From VGBV01 sp963780395 (GTDB lineage Bacteria > Actinomycetota > Thermoleophilia > Solirubrobacterales > 70-9): 64,000 nucleotides of DNA. The DNA lies in NCBI GenBank assembly GCA_963780395.1, contig CAWABY010000012.1, positions 1-64,000 on the forward strand, given 5' to 3'. A model generated the notes under the pieces. It made no database searches and had not been told where the DNA came from. It worked only from the letters and a program-made list of their open reading frames with translations. Below, piece by piece: positions 17,247 to 25,522 of the stretch; within the stretch, counting starts at the first letter, position 1, and each line of letters begins with the position of its first letter. Both the position numbers and the translations under genes were made by a program.

Positions 17247-18716
17247 GCCTGCGCCGCCGCCTCGCGCTGCTCTCCGGCGCCGCGGTCGCGGTCGCGATCG
17301 TGCTCGCCTCGGCGATCGTCTACGTGCTCGTCCGCGACAGCCTCCGCGACCAGGTCGACGACGACCTGCGCGGCCAGGCCGAGCGGCCGATGCCCGTCGC
17401 GACGGCGTCTCGGCCGGGCCCCGTTCGGGCGCGGCGATGCCCCGAGCGCCGGCGGGTCGCGCCCGTGCCGAGGCGCCGCCCGGCCAGGGCCGAGCCGCCC
17501 GGCGCCGACGGGGCCTGAGCGGCGTCGAGGTCCCGCCCCCCGCCCCGGGCGGCGCCGCCGGCCCTCGGGCAGATCATCGGCGCGGACGGCGACGGCGATC
17601 CCGACGCCCGGCGCCGCGATCCAGATCCCGGTCTCCGACGCCGGCCGGCGAGCTCGCCGCCGAGCGGCGGCGAGCCGCGAGCTTCGAGGACGTCGACGTC
17701 GACGGCACCACCGCTGCGGGTGCTGACCCAGCCGCTCGCCGAGGGCGCGCGCGCTGCAGGTCGCGCGCTCGCTGGAGGACACCGAGCGACACCCTCTCGA
17801 CGCCTGGTCCTGATCCTGTTCCTGGTCAGCGCCGGCGGGATCGCCCTGGCCGCCGCGCTCGGGCCCGGTGGTCGCGCGGACCGCGCTGGCCCCGGCCGGC
17901 GAGGTCTCGGAGGCCGCCGAGGAGGTGGCGCGGACCCACGACCTGACCCGGCGCATCGAGGTGCGCGGCGACGACGAGCTGGGGCGGCTGGCGGCGAGCT
18001 TCAACGAGATGATGGAGGCGCTCGAGCGCTCCGAGGCGGCGCAGCGGCGGCTGGTCGCCGACGCCTCGCACGAGCTGCGCACCCCGCTGGCGACGCTGCG
18101 CACCAACATCGAGACGCTCGGCCGCGGCGAGCGCCTCGACGCCGGCCGAGCGCAAGCGGCTGGTCGCGGACCTCACCGACGAGCTCGAGGAGCTGACCGA
18201 CCTGGTCGCCGACGTCGTCGAGCTCGCCCGCGTCCGGGCGAGCGACGGCGGCGCCGTCGCGAGGACGTCGCGCCTCGACGAGCTCGCCGCGACGCGGTCG
18301 AGCGCGCGCGGCGGCGGGCTCGCGCGGGCTGCGCTTCGAGCGAGCGCCTCTCCCCCTCGCTGGTCAGCGGCGACCGCGCAGCGGCTCGGCCGCGCGATCT
18401 CCAACCTGCTCGACAACGCCGCCAAGTGGAGCCCGGCGGGCGGCGAGGTCGAGATCGAGGTCGGCGGACGGACGCGTCGCGGTCCGCGACCACGGCCCGG
18501 GCTTCGCCGCACGAGGACCTGCCGCAGGGTCTTCGACCGCTTCTGGCGCTCGGACGAGGCGCGCGGCAAGCCCGGCTCGGGCCTGGGCCTGGCGATCGTG
18601 CAGCGGGTCGCCGAGGAGCACGGCGGGACCGCGAGCGCCGCCAACGCCGCAGGGCGGCGGGGCGATCGTCGCGATCGAGCTTCCCGGCCGAGCCGCCGCC
18701 TCAAGACGCCTTCTTA
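17243..18716 (+). pseudogene. Sensor histidine kinase, heavily frameshifted
   Basis: Begins MSLRRRLALLSGAAVAVAIV (first membrane helix) at a GTG overlapping the response regulator stop. Recognisable parts appear in changing frames. They are a second helix near 17810-17890 (LVLILFLVSAGGIALAAAL), a HAMP domain (LTRRIEVRGDDELGRLAASF), the dimerisation/phosphoacceptor box VADASHELRTPLATLR near 18055-18110, and VFDRFWRSDEARGKPGSGLG with IVQRVAEEHGG of the ATPase domain near 18530-18620. The periplasmic sensor region at 17400-17800 is unreadable. Many indels are required. With the preceding regulator it forms a TCS (TCS-1) that likely controls the exported protein at 18795. The exact end is uncertain; a TAG lies at 18714-18716. 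Confidence 0.7.
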
Positions 18717-18742
18717 GGCGGTTCTCAGCGGGCTCTCAGGGT
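18710..18742 (+). promoter_or_regulatory. Candidate TCS-1 box: three 11-bp direct repeats
   Basis: Units at 18710-18720, 18721-18731 and 18732-18742 share the core TTCTTAG, TTCTCAG and CTCTCAG in register every 11 bases, as expected for side-by-side binding by an OmpR/PhoB-type regulator. The next gene starts at 18795. Confidence 0.6.
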
Positions 18743-18794
18743 GGGCTGGCTTCATGGGCCAGGCAATGGCACCCGAGCGAAAGGAAGCGAACAG

Positions 18795-19295
18795 ATGAAG
18801 AAGCTGATGCGCAGTGGACCGTGGCTCGCGGCCGCGGCGCTGACCGCAGCGGCCCTCGCGGCCGTCTCGGTCGCGCAGGACGGCGGTTCGAACGAGTCGC
18901 AGGGACGGTGGCGACGCGCTCCGAGCGCGGGCCCGCCGCTGGCTGAGGAGCTCTCCGACGAGGACCGTCAGGCGCTCGAGGAGTTCCGCTCCTGCATGGA
19001 GGACAAGGGCGTCGAGCCTCCGCCGCGCCCGCCCGGGCCCGGCGAGGGCGGGCAGGGCAACTTCGAGCTGCGCATCGAGCCTCCCAGCGAGGAGGAGCGA
19101 GCCAAGATCGAGGAGGCCTTCAAGGCCTGCGAGGACAAGCTCCCCGAGGGCGCCCGGCAACTCGGGCCGCACCCGTGCGGCCCTCCGCCAGGCGCACCTG
19201 ACGGCGAGGGCGCGGCGATCCCGGCGCCTCCCCCCAGTTCGGGATCGCAGCAGGAGGGAACGGTCGCACCTGCACCGCAGGGCGCGTCCTCCTGA
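18795..19295 (+). CDS. Exported Pro/Glu-rich protein with two cysteine-helix motifs
   Basis: 166 residues from ATG 18795 with AAGGAAG upstream. A signal peptide (about 1-27, ending near VSVAQDG) is followed by two related helical motifs, DEDRQALEEFRSCMEDKG and SEEERAKIEEAFKACEDK, separated by a Pro-rich linker. A Pro/Gly/Gln-rich tail contains one more Cys. The duplicated E-E-F/A-x-x-C-x-E/D pattern suggests a small exported ligand- or metal-binding or redox module; this is inference. It lies directly downstream of TCS-1 with three regulator repeats between, so it is probably the main target of that system. No family name is recognised. Confidence 0.65.
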   Translation: MKKLMRSGPWLAAAALTAAALAAVSVAQDGGSNESQGRWRRAPSAGPPLAEELSDEDRQALEEFRSCMEDKGVEPPPRPPGPGEGGQGNFELRIEPPSEEERAKIEEAFKACEDKLPEGARQLGPHPCGPPPGAPDGEGAAIPAPPPSSGSQQEGTVAPAPQGASS

Positions 19296-19315
19296 TCAGC
19301 GCATGAAGGTTGACG

Positions 19316-19345
19316 GAGCGGGGCCCGCCTGGGCGGGCCCCGCTC
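19316..19345. terminator. Bidirectional terminator hairpin
   Basis: Perfect 14-bp GC-rich inverted repeat (19316-19329 with 19332-19345), placed between the ends of the converging genes at 18795 and 19371. Confidence 0.65.
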
Positions 19346-19370
19346 GTCGCTCCTCATCTTGCCGCCCGCT

Positions 19371-19430
19371 CTAGGCGAACAGCACGATCAGGATCAGAAT
19401 CACAAGCAGCGCTCCGATGCCGATATACAC
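19371..19430 (-). CDS. 19-residue hydrophobic peptide
   Basis: GTG at 19430 is preceded by AAGGAGG with an eight-base spacer, one of the best ribosome binding sites in the window. The frame encodes 19 residues (MYIGIGALLVILILIVLFA) and ends with TAG at 19373-19371. An in-frame ATG at 19448 would overlap the ribosome binding site and is less likely. The peptide is a single membrane helix without charged tail. It ends close to a bidirectional terminator. Similar tiny membrane peptides occur in many actinobacteria without assigned function; type I toxin-like or transporter-modulating roles are both possible. Confidence 0.5.
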   Translation of the reverse strand: MYIGIGALLVILILIVLFA

Positions 19431-19496
19431 GTCTCTCGCCTCCTTCATCGTCCGTGACGCTCGGCGAAAGGGATACCCGCTTGCCGGGCCGCCAAA

Positions 19497-19962
19497 CTAG
19501 GCGTAGAGCCCGACCGACTCGAGCGACTCGGAGATGTCCGAGAAGATGGTGAGCCGGGCGACCTTCCTGTCGCGCTGCTCGACCACGTGGGCGAGGGGCA
19601 CGTCCAGCTCCACCCCGCCCTCCTCGCCGGCGATGTGCAGCCGGCCCAGCACCACCCAGCGGTCCTTGCCCGCGAAGCGGATGCCGACGGGCAGGAAGCG
19701 CTCCTGCTCGAACAGCTCCTCCATGTCGCTGCGCCAGTTGAGGAAGCCCGCGCACGCCCTTGTAGCTCTTGCCCTCGAGGAAGATCGCCTTCACCTGGGC
19801 CTGGAACTCGGGATGCAGGATGGCGCCGATCGCCTCGGCGTCGCCGCTGTCGAACTCGCCGTAGAGGCGCTGAATCGCCTCCAGCGAGGAGCCGGTGTCG
19901 GCCTCCTCCATGGCCGCGTTGAACTGGCGCTCAAGGGCCTCTACGTCCTGCTTCTCGTACAT
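19497..19962 (-). CDS. NTF2-like/SnoaL-fold protein with one frameshift
   Basis: The first part from ATG 19962 reads MYEKQDVEALERQFNAAMEE and continues through YGEFDSGDAEAIGAILHPEF to GKSYKG. There it breaks near 19756. The second part, in another frame, resumes with a short join to MEELFEQERFLPVGIRFAGK, then WVVLGRLHIAGEEGGVELDV and ends SLESVGLYA at 19497. Together this is about 154 residues, normal for the NTF2-like superfamily. AGGAG lies upstream of the ATG. Substrate or role is unknown. It is distinct in sequence from the NTF2-like protein at 8938. Confidence 0.65.
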
Positions 19963-20151
19963 CCTCTCCTAATGGTCGGGCCGTTGTTGCCGATCCCTAG
20001 GCGGGGAAGCTATAGCGGAGCCGACATGGGAGGAATCCTGAGCGAGAGATCCGACAGCCCTGTTCGCGGCGAACGTCCCGCCCCGCCCGCCGAGATACCC
20101 GATTTGCTGGCCGATCGGGTGCGGGCCGGTTGATAGCCTGACTTCGAGTCA

Positions 20152-21645
20152 ATGAAGTCTTCCCGGAGGGGCCCTCGCCATCGCGCGCGCTTGATTCTCG
20201 GCCTGCTGGCCGCGGTCGCCGGCGCGCTCGCGGCGGGCGCACCCGCCGCCTCCGCCGCCGCCCCCAACTGCACCGACACGGCGCCCGACGAGCAGACCTG
20301 CACCTTCCGGGTCCCGATCCAGGTCAACGGCTACGAGGTGCTGCAGGAGACGAGGACCGTCGGCAGCCCCAACCGGGCCCCAGCGCTGGACGGGCACATC
20401 ACCAAGATGGAGACGGACATCGTCGACGCCGGTGGGGCCCCGCTCCCGATCAGCCGGCTGATGCTTCACCACATCGTCTTCCTCAACATCGGACGCTGGG
20501 ACGCGACCTGCCCGGGCGGCATCACCGACTGGGACAGCACCTCGCAGGGCTTCCCCCTGCCGGAGCGCTTCTACGCCGCCGGCGAGGAGCGGGCCAAGAT
20601 CTCGTTGCCCGATGGCTACGGCTACCCCCTCAACGCCTCCTCGGACAACACCTGGGCCCTGCTCTACATGGTCATGAACCACCGCGGCGTCACCGACAAC
20701 GCCTTCGTCCAGTACACGATGACCGTCGACACCAGCGGCACGGCGACGCCGGTCAAGCCCTACTGGATGGACATCAACGACTGCCACGTCGACCCCTTCT
20801 ACAACGTGCCCGGAATGGGCAAGCCGGGCACGACCCAGAACATGACCAAGGACGTGACGATCACCGAGCCCGGGCGCATCGTCGCCGGGATCGGCCACGT
20901 GCACGGTGGCGCGCGGAAGCTGACGCTGACCGAGCCCGGCTGCGGCAACCGGCAGGTGGCCGAAAGCCTGCCGACGTGGGGCAACGCCGACCATCCCTTC
21001 TACAACGTCAGACCGATCCTGCACGAACCGGGGCCGGTCAACATGACCGCGTTCCGAAGCCAGCAGGGCATCCCGGTCAACGACGGTGAGGTCGTCCGCC
21101 TCAACTCGATCTACGACAACTCGAAGCCCCACACGCGCGTGATGGGGATCGAGCAGATCTACGTCGCGCCCGACCCCGGCGTCACCCAGAACTGCCAGCC
21201 GCTGCCCACGGACATGGAGACGCTCGGCAGCCCGCTGGCCGGCCGCTCCAGCCCGCCCGACTTCACCGTGCCGCTGACCGGCCTGGACGCGAACGGCCAG
21301 GCGGTCACGATCAAGGCGCCGCCCGGCAAGCTGAAGCGGGTCAAGGGCGGGACCGTGGTCCCGGTCGTCGACCGCGCCTTCACCAAGCCGAACGTGGAGG
21401 TCCGGGTCAAGAAGGGCCTCACCTGGCAGTTCGCCGGCAACGAGCTGCACAACGTCACGCTCGCGAACGGCCCAGCCGGAATCGCCTCGCAGAACCTCGA
21501 CGACAACCGCACCTTCTGGTCGCAGCTGCCCAAGAAGGGCACCTACAACTTCTTCTGCTCGCTGCACCCGGTGCAGATGCACCAGCGCGTCGTGGTCAAG
21601 GGCAAGAAGAAAAAGAAGCGCAAGAGCAAGCGCAAGCGCAAGTAG
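20152..21645 (+). CDS. Exported copper monooxygenase-like protein with C-terminal cupredoxin domain
   Basis: 497 residues with a Sec signal (about 1-38, ending PAASAAAPN). The middle region resembles copper type II ascorbate-dependent monooxygenases (PHM/DBM). Points of likeness are LMLHHIVFLN (His pair as at a CuH site), GIGHVHGGA (H.H as at a CuM site) and a later Met in HTRVMGIE. The C-terminal ~100 residues are cupredoxin-like: NELHNVTL and CSLHPVQM give the Cys, two His and Met of a type 1 copper centre. The last 15 residues are almost all Lys and Arg. This tail recurs on other exported enzymes here. A cupin gene follows after three bases. The pairing of a monooxygenase-like core with its own electron-transfer domain is inferred. 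Confidence 0.65.
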   Translation: MKSSRRGPRHRARLILGLLAAVAGALAAGAPAASAAAPNCTDTAPDEQTCTFRVPIQVNGYEVLQETRTVGSPNRAPALDGHITKMETDIVDAGGAPLPISRLMLHHIVFLNIGRWDATCPGGITDWDSTSQGFPLPERFYAAGEERAKISLPDGYGYPLNASSDNTWALLYMVMNHRGVTDNAFVQYTMTVDTSGTATPVKPYWMDINDCHVDPFYNVPGMGKPGTTQNMTKDVTITEPGRIVAGIGHVHGGARKLTLTEPGCGNRQVAESLPTWGNADHPFYNVRPILHEPGPVNMTAFRSQQGIPVNDGEVVRLNSIYDNSKPHTRVMGIEQIYVAPDPGVTQNCQPLPTDMETLGSPLAGRSSPPDFTVPLTGLDANGQAVTIKAPPGKLKRVKGGTVVPVVDRAFTKPNVEVRVKKGLTWQFAGNELHNVTLANGPAGIASQNLDDNRTFWSQLPKKGTYNFFCSLHPVQMHQRVVVKGKKKKKRKSKRKRK

Positions 21646-21648
21646 CGA

Positions 21649-22044
21649 ATGGCCGATCCGTTCACGATCAAGCGCATCGACGAGATGGAGGCGAGCTTCC
21701 TGGGCTCGTTCAAGCGGGCTCGCGCCGAGCTCGGAGTCACGTCCTTCGGCATGGCGGTGATCGACCTGCCGCCGAACAACGACCTCTACCCGGAGCACGA
21801 CCACGCCGACGACGGCCAGGAGGAGGTCTACTTCGCCCTCAGCGGGTCGGGCGAGATCGAGATCGAGGGCGAGCGCCATCCGCTCACGACCGAGGCGATG
21901 ATCCGGGTGGGGCCGGGCGTGAAGCGCAAGGTCTTCACCGGGGACTCACCGTTGCGAATGCTGGTGCTGGGCGGGACCCCGGGCGCCCTCTACGAGCCCG
22001 GGCCGAACAGCGAGCTCGGCGTGCCGGACCCGATGGCTCGCTGA
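21649..22044 (+). CDS. Cupin-domain protein
   Basis: 131 residues with a single cupin barrel. Motif 1 is PEHDHADDGQEEVYFALSGS, carrying the two His and Glu metal ligands, and motif 2 follows around MIRVGPGVKRKVFTGDS. The usual motif 2 histidine is not obvious (RVGPGVKRKV), so metal binding may be weak or the protein may act as a sensor rather than an enzyme. It starts three bases after the copper protein gene and is surely co-transcribed with it, yet has no signal peptide and is cytoplasmic. Substrate unknown. Confidence 0.8.
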   Translation: MADPFTIKRIDEMEASFLGSFKRARAELGVTSFGMAVIDLPPNNDLYPEHDHADDGQEEVYFALSGSGEIEIEGERHPLTTEAMIRVGPGVKRKVFTGDSPLRMLVLGGTPGALYEPGPNSELGVPDPMAR

Positions 22045-22113
22045 ACGATCCACGTTTCGCTGCTTGAGCGCCGGGCAAGCTCCCCTGAAGGCAAATCGAG
22101 GGAGTGATTCGAG

Positions 22114-22536
22114 ATGGGCAAGACAGCCCGCGATGTGATGACCAGCCCGTGCGAGTGCGTGGGCGAGAAGGAGACGGTCGGCGATGCGGCCAAGAAGCTC
22201 GCCAAGCTGGAGGTCGGCTCGATGCCGATCTGCGGCGAGGACGACCGCCTCAAGGGGATGCTGACCGACCGCGACATCGTCGTCAAGGTGGTCGCCGAGG
22301 GCAAGGACCCGGCCGGCGTCACGGCCGGCGAGCTCGGTGAGGGCAAGCCGGTCACGATCGGCGCCGACGACTCATCCGAGGAGGCGCTGAGCGTGATGTC
22401 CGAGCATGCGGTCCGCCGCCTGCCGGTGATCGACGGCCAGAAGCTGGTCGGGATCGTGAGCCAGGCGGACGTCGCCAAGGCCCTTCCCGAGGAGAAGGTC
22501 GGGGGCATGGTCGAGGCGATCTCGGCGGCTCCGTGA
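22114..22536 (+). CDS. Tandem CBS-domain protein
   Basis: 140 residues consisting of two CBS motifs that together form one Bateman module: TARDVMTSPCECVGEKETVG to GMLTDRDIVVKVVAEG, then DSSEEALSVMSEHAVRRLPV to GIVSQADVAKAL. Stand-alone pairs of this kind bind adenine nucleotides and act as energy or stress sensors for unknown partners. The ATG at 22114 follows a GAGGGAGTG-like ribosome binding site at slightly long distance. It stands alone between the cupin and M14 genes with no visible terminator. No additional enzymatic domain is present. Confidence 0.88.
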   Translation: MGKTARDVMTSPCECVGEKETVGDAAKKLAKLEVGSMPICGEDDRLKGMLTDRDIVVKVVAEGKDPAGVTAGELGEGKPVTIGADDSSEEALSVMSEHAVRRLPVIDGQKLVGIVSQADVAKALPEEKVGGMVEAISAAP

Positions 22537-22608
22537 CCCGAGCCTGACGAACCACCAAACGCATAATCAGCGCGGTGCGGCGGGCCTTTCGGTAGGTTCG
22601 CCGTAGCC

Positions 22609-25503
22609 GTGCGGATTCGCGGGGGCACATCCTGGGGGGCGGTGCTCGGCACCTGCCTCTTCTGTTTGACCGGGCCGGTGGCTTCGGCTTCCGGCGAGTC
22701 GCTGCGGGCCGGGAGCGCGGTGACGCGCGACTGCGCGGCCCGTGCCTTGCCCACCGGAGCGCCCGGGGTCGCCACGGCTTCCTGGACGGCGCCTGCGGCA
22801 GGGCTGTTGACCGCCCGGCTCAACGCAGGCCCCGGCCCCGACTGGGACCTGGCCGTGCTGCGCGGCGGTGAGCCGGCCGCGGCGTCCACCTCGTTCGGCT
22901 CGGTCGAGCAGGCGACGATCGCCGTCAGCGCCGGTGATGAGCTGGTCGCCCAGGCCTGCCGGCGCGCCGGGACGGAGCCCGCCGCGGAGCTGAGCTTCGA
23001 CCTGTTCGAGACCGCGGGCATATCGCCTGCCGCCGGACGGGTCTCGCTGGAGTCGGTGGCGATCTCGGGCCCGGCAGACCTCGAGCGCCTGCAGCAGCTC
23101 GGCGTCGACGTCACCCATGACGTCTCGGCCCACGCGGCGACGGTGGCTCTGTACGGCGACGGGCAGCGGGCGCTGCTGGCGAGCGCAGGGTTCAGGACGA
23201 CGACGTTGATCGAGGACCTCGCGAGCGAGGACCGCCGCGACCGCGGCGTCGAGTCGCGGGCGGCCGTGGCCCCGCGGGTCTCGGCGCTGCCGACGGGTCG
23301 CGAGGCCTACCGCGTCTACGAGGACTACACGACCGAGCTCAAGGACCTGGCCGAGGCCAACCCCGCCCTGGTCCGGCCGGTGGTGCTGGGCACCTCCTTC
23401 GAGGGCCGCCCGATCGAGGGGATCGAGATCGCGACCGAGGTCAACCGCAGCGACGACGGGCGGCCCGTCTATCTCAACTTCGGCACCCACCACGCCCGGG
23501 AGTGGCCCTCGGGCGAGTTCCCGATGGAGCTGGCGCACACGCTGGTCCAGGGCTTCAACGCCGCCGACTCCAGGATCACCGCCCTGCTGGGCGACGTCCG
23601 AGTGGTGATCGTGCCGGTGGTGAATCCGGACGGCTTCATCGCCTCGCGCAGCTTCGGGACCAGCCCGCTGGACGACAACGCCAACGCCAACATTGCGCAG
23701 ATCGTCGGCAACCAGGCCGCCTACATCCGCAAGAACTGCCGCCCGACCGACCCCGCCCAGGCCTCGCTGCCGTGCGCGCTTCGCAGCGGCTCAGGCGTCG
23801 ACCTGAACCGCAACTACGGCTACTACTGGGGCGGCCCCGGCTCGACCACCAACATCACCAGCCAGGGCTACCGCGGCAGCGGGCCTTTCTCCGAACCCGA
23901 GTCCGAGGCGGTCCACCAGTTCAGCTCCGGGGTCCACCCCACCGTCTTCATCACCAACCACACCTTCACCGACACCGGCTGGTGGCTGCGCCAGCCCGGC
24001 TTCGACGGCGCCTTCCTGCCGCAGGGGCCGAGTGGCGCGATCACGCCGGACGAGACCGCGATGAAGGCCCTGGGTGACGCGATGGGCGGCGCCACCGGGT
24101 GGCCCTCGGACCTGGGCTGGGAGCTGGGCGACATCACCGGCGCGACCGAGGACTGGAACTACTTCGCCCAGGGCACCTACGGCTACACGCCCGAGGCGCG
24201 CGGGCCCAACTTCCACGCCAACTACGCGGACATGGTCGTGGAGGAGTACGTCGGCGACGCATCTCATCCCGGCGAGGGCGTTCGCGAGGCGTTCCTGCTG
24301 GCCGGCGAGGAGGCCGCCGACAACGCCAACCACGGCGTCCTCTCGGGCACCGTGCCGCCGGGCGCGACCCTGACCCTGCGCAAGCAGTTCGAGTCGCCCA
24401 CCTACGACCAGCCGGCGCTGAACGTGGACGAGACGCTGGAGACGACCCTGCGCGGGCCCGCCTCGGGCAGCTACGAGTGGCACGTGATGCCCTCGGACCG
24501 GCCGCAGGTCAGCGGCGGGCCGGCGCCCAACCCCGGCGACGAGCAGTGGACGATGACCTGCCAGCGCCAGGGCGGCTCGCTGTTCACGACCTCGGTCGAG
24601 GTCGCGCGCGGCCAGAGCGTCACCGTCGACTGGGGAGCGGCCTGCGGCGCCGATGCCCCGGGGAACATCCCGCCGGTGGCCGGGTTCAGCGTCTTCCCCG
24701 CATCCCCGGAGGCCGGCCAGCAGGTGAACCTGACCTCGACCTCGACCGACTCCGACGGCGCCGTGCAGGCGACCAACTGGGACCTGGACGACGACGGCCA
24801 GTACGACGACGCCAGCGGCCTGGTCGCGACGACGAGCTTCCCCGCGCCCGGCGCCTACGACGTCGGCGTCGAGGTCAGCGACGACGAGGGGGCCACCGAC
24901 ACCGAGGTGAAGACGATCACCGTCGGCGCGGCGAGTAACGCCGCGCCGGTGGCGAACTTTGGCTTCTCGCCGGCCAACCCCTCGCCCGGCGGGGGCGTCG
25001 TCTTCGATTCGAGCTCGAGCGACCCCGACGGCACCGTGAGCGCGCTCGACTGGGATTTCGACGAGGACGGCCAGTTCGACGACGCCCAAGGCGGCCAGGT
25101 GACCCGCTCCTTCCCCGCCAACGGCAGCTACCGGGTCGCGCTGCGCGCCACCGACGACGAGGGCGCCAGCGACACCGAGGCCCGCACCGTCCAGGTCGGC
25201 CCGGTCACGGTCGCCCCGCGCTGCCGCGGCTTCGCCGCAACCATCGTCGGCGGGGCGGCGAGCGAGCGGCTCAGCGGCACCCCCGGCGACGACGTGATCG
25301 CCGCGGGCGGCGGGCGCGACCGCGTGGCGGCCGGCGCCGGCAACGACGTGGTCTGCGGCGGGGCGGGCCGGGACAGGCTGGCGGGAGGCCCCGGGGACGA
25401 CGTGCTGAGCGGCCAGCAGGGCCGAGACCGCCTGCTCGGCGGCAGGGGCAGCGACGCCTGCAACGGCGGCAAGGGCCGCGATCGCATCCGCTCCTGCCCG
25501 TAG
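22609..25503 (+). CDS. Exported M14 zinc carboxypeptidase with two PKD domains and RTX repeats
   Basis: 964 residues. A signal peptide (about 1-30) and a region of unknown fold precede an M14 peptidase domain at about 230-540. Zinc ligands are visible in THHAREWPSGE (near 293-297) and NHTF, with DLNRNYGYYWGG for substrate binding and the catalytic Glu region YTPEARGPNF. Two PKD domains follow at about 690-770 and 775-865 (WDLDDDGQYDD, WDFDEDGQFDD). A hemolysin-type calcium-binding tail (GTPGDDVIAAGGGRD, GGPGDDVLSG) ends with a Cys-Gly-Gly...Cys pattern. It probably digests peptides at the surface. GTG at 22609 is near a -10-like TAGGTT (22593-22598), so the transcript may be almost leaderless. 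Confidence 0.9.
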   Translation: MRIRGGTSWGAVLGTCLFCLTGPVASASGESLRAGSAVTRDCAARALPTGAPGVATASWTAPAAGLLTARLNAGPGPDWDLAVLRGGEPAAASTSFGSVEQATIAVSAGDELVAQACRRAGTEPAAELSFDLFETAGISPAAGRVSLESVAISGPADLERLQQLGVDVTHDVSAHAATVALYGDGQRALLASAGFRTTTLIEDLASEDRRDRGVESRAAVAPRVSALPTGREAYRVYEDYTTELKDLAEANPALVRPVVLGTSFEGRPIEGIEIATEVNRSDDGRPVYLNFGTHHAREWPSGEFPMELAHTLVQGFNAADSRITALLGDVRVVIVPVVNPDGFIASRSFGTSPLDDNANANIAQIVGNQAAYIRKNCRPTDPAQASLPCALRSGSGVDLNRNYGYYWGGPGSTTNITSQGYRGSGPFSEPESEAVHQFSSGVHPTVFITNHTFTDTGWWLRQPGFDGAFLPQGPSGAITPDETAMKALGDAMGGATGWPSDLGWELGDITGATEDWNYFAQGTYGYTPEARGPNFHANYADMVVEEYVGDASHPGEGVREAFLLAGEEAADNANHGVLSGTVPPGATLTLRKQFESPTYDQPALNVDETLETTLRGPASGSYEWHVMPSDRPQVSGGPAPNPGDEQWTMTCQRQGGSLFTTSVEVARGQSVTVDWGAACGADAPGNIPPVAGFSVFPASPEAGQQVNLTSTSTDSDGAVQATNWDLDDDGQYDDASGLVATTSFPAPGAYDVGVEVSDDEGATDTEVKTITVGAASNAAPVANFGFSPANPSPGGGVVFDSSSSDPDGTVSALDWDFDEDGQFDDAQGGQVTRSFPANGSYRVALRATDDEGASDTEARTVQVGPVTVAPRCRGFAATIVGGAASERLSGTPGDDVIAAGGGRDRVAAGAGNDVVCGGAGRDRLAGGPGDDVLSGQQGRDRLLGGRGSDACNGGKGRDRIRSCP

Positions 25504-25522
25504 CGCCGCTTAGAGTCGGGCA

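Noticed and set aside
20149..21879. 576-codon minus-strand frame opposite the copper protein gene
   Set aside because: Composition is that of antisense DNA (Val/Asp/Arg/Leu-rich, no motifs). The plus-strand protein has a signal peptide and metal motifs.
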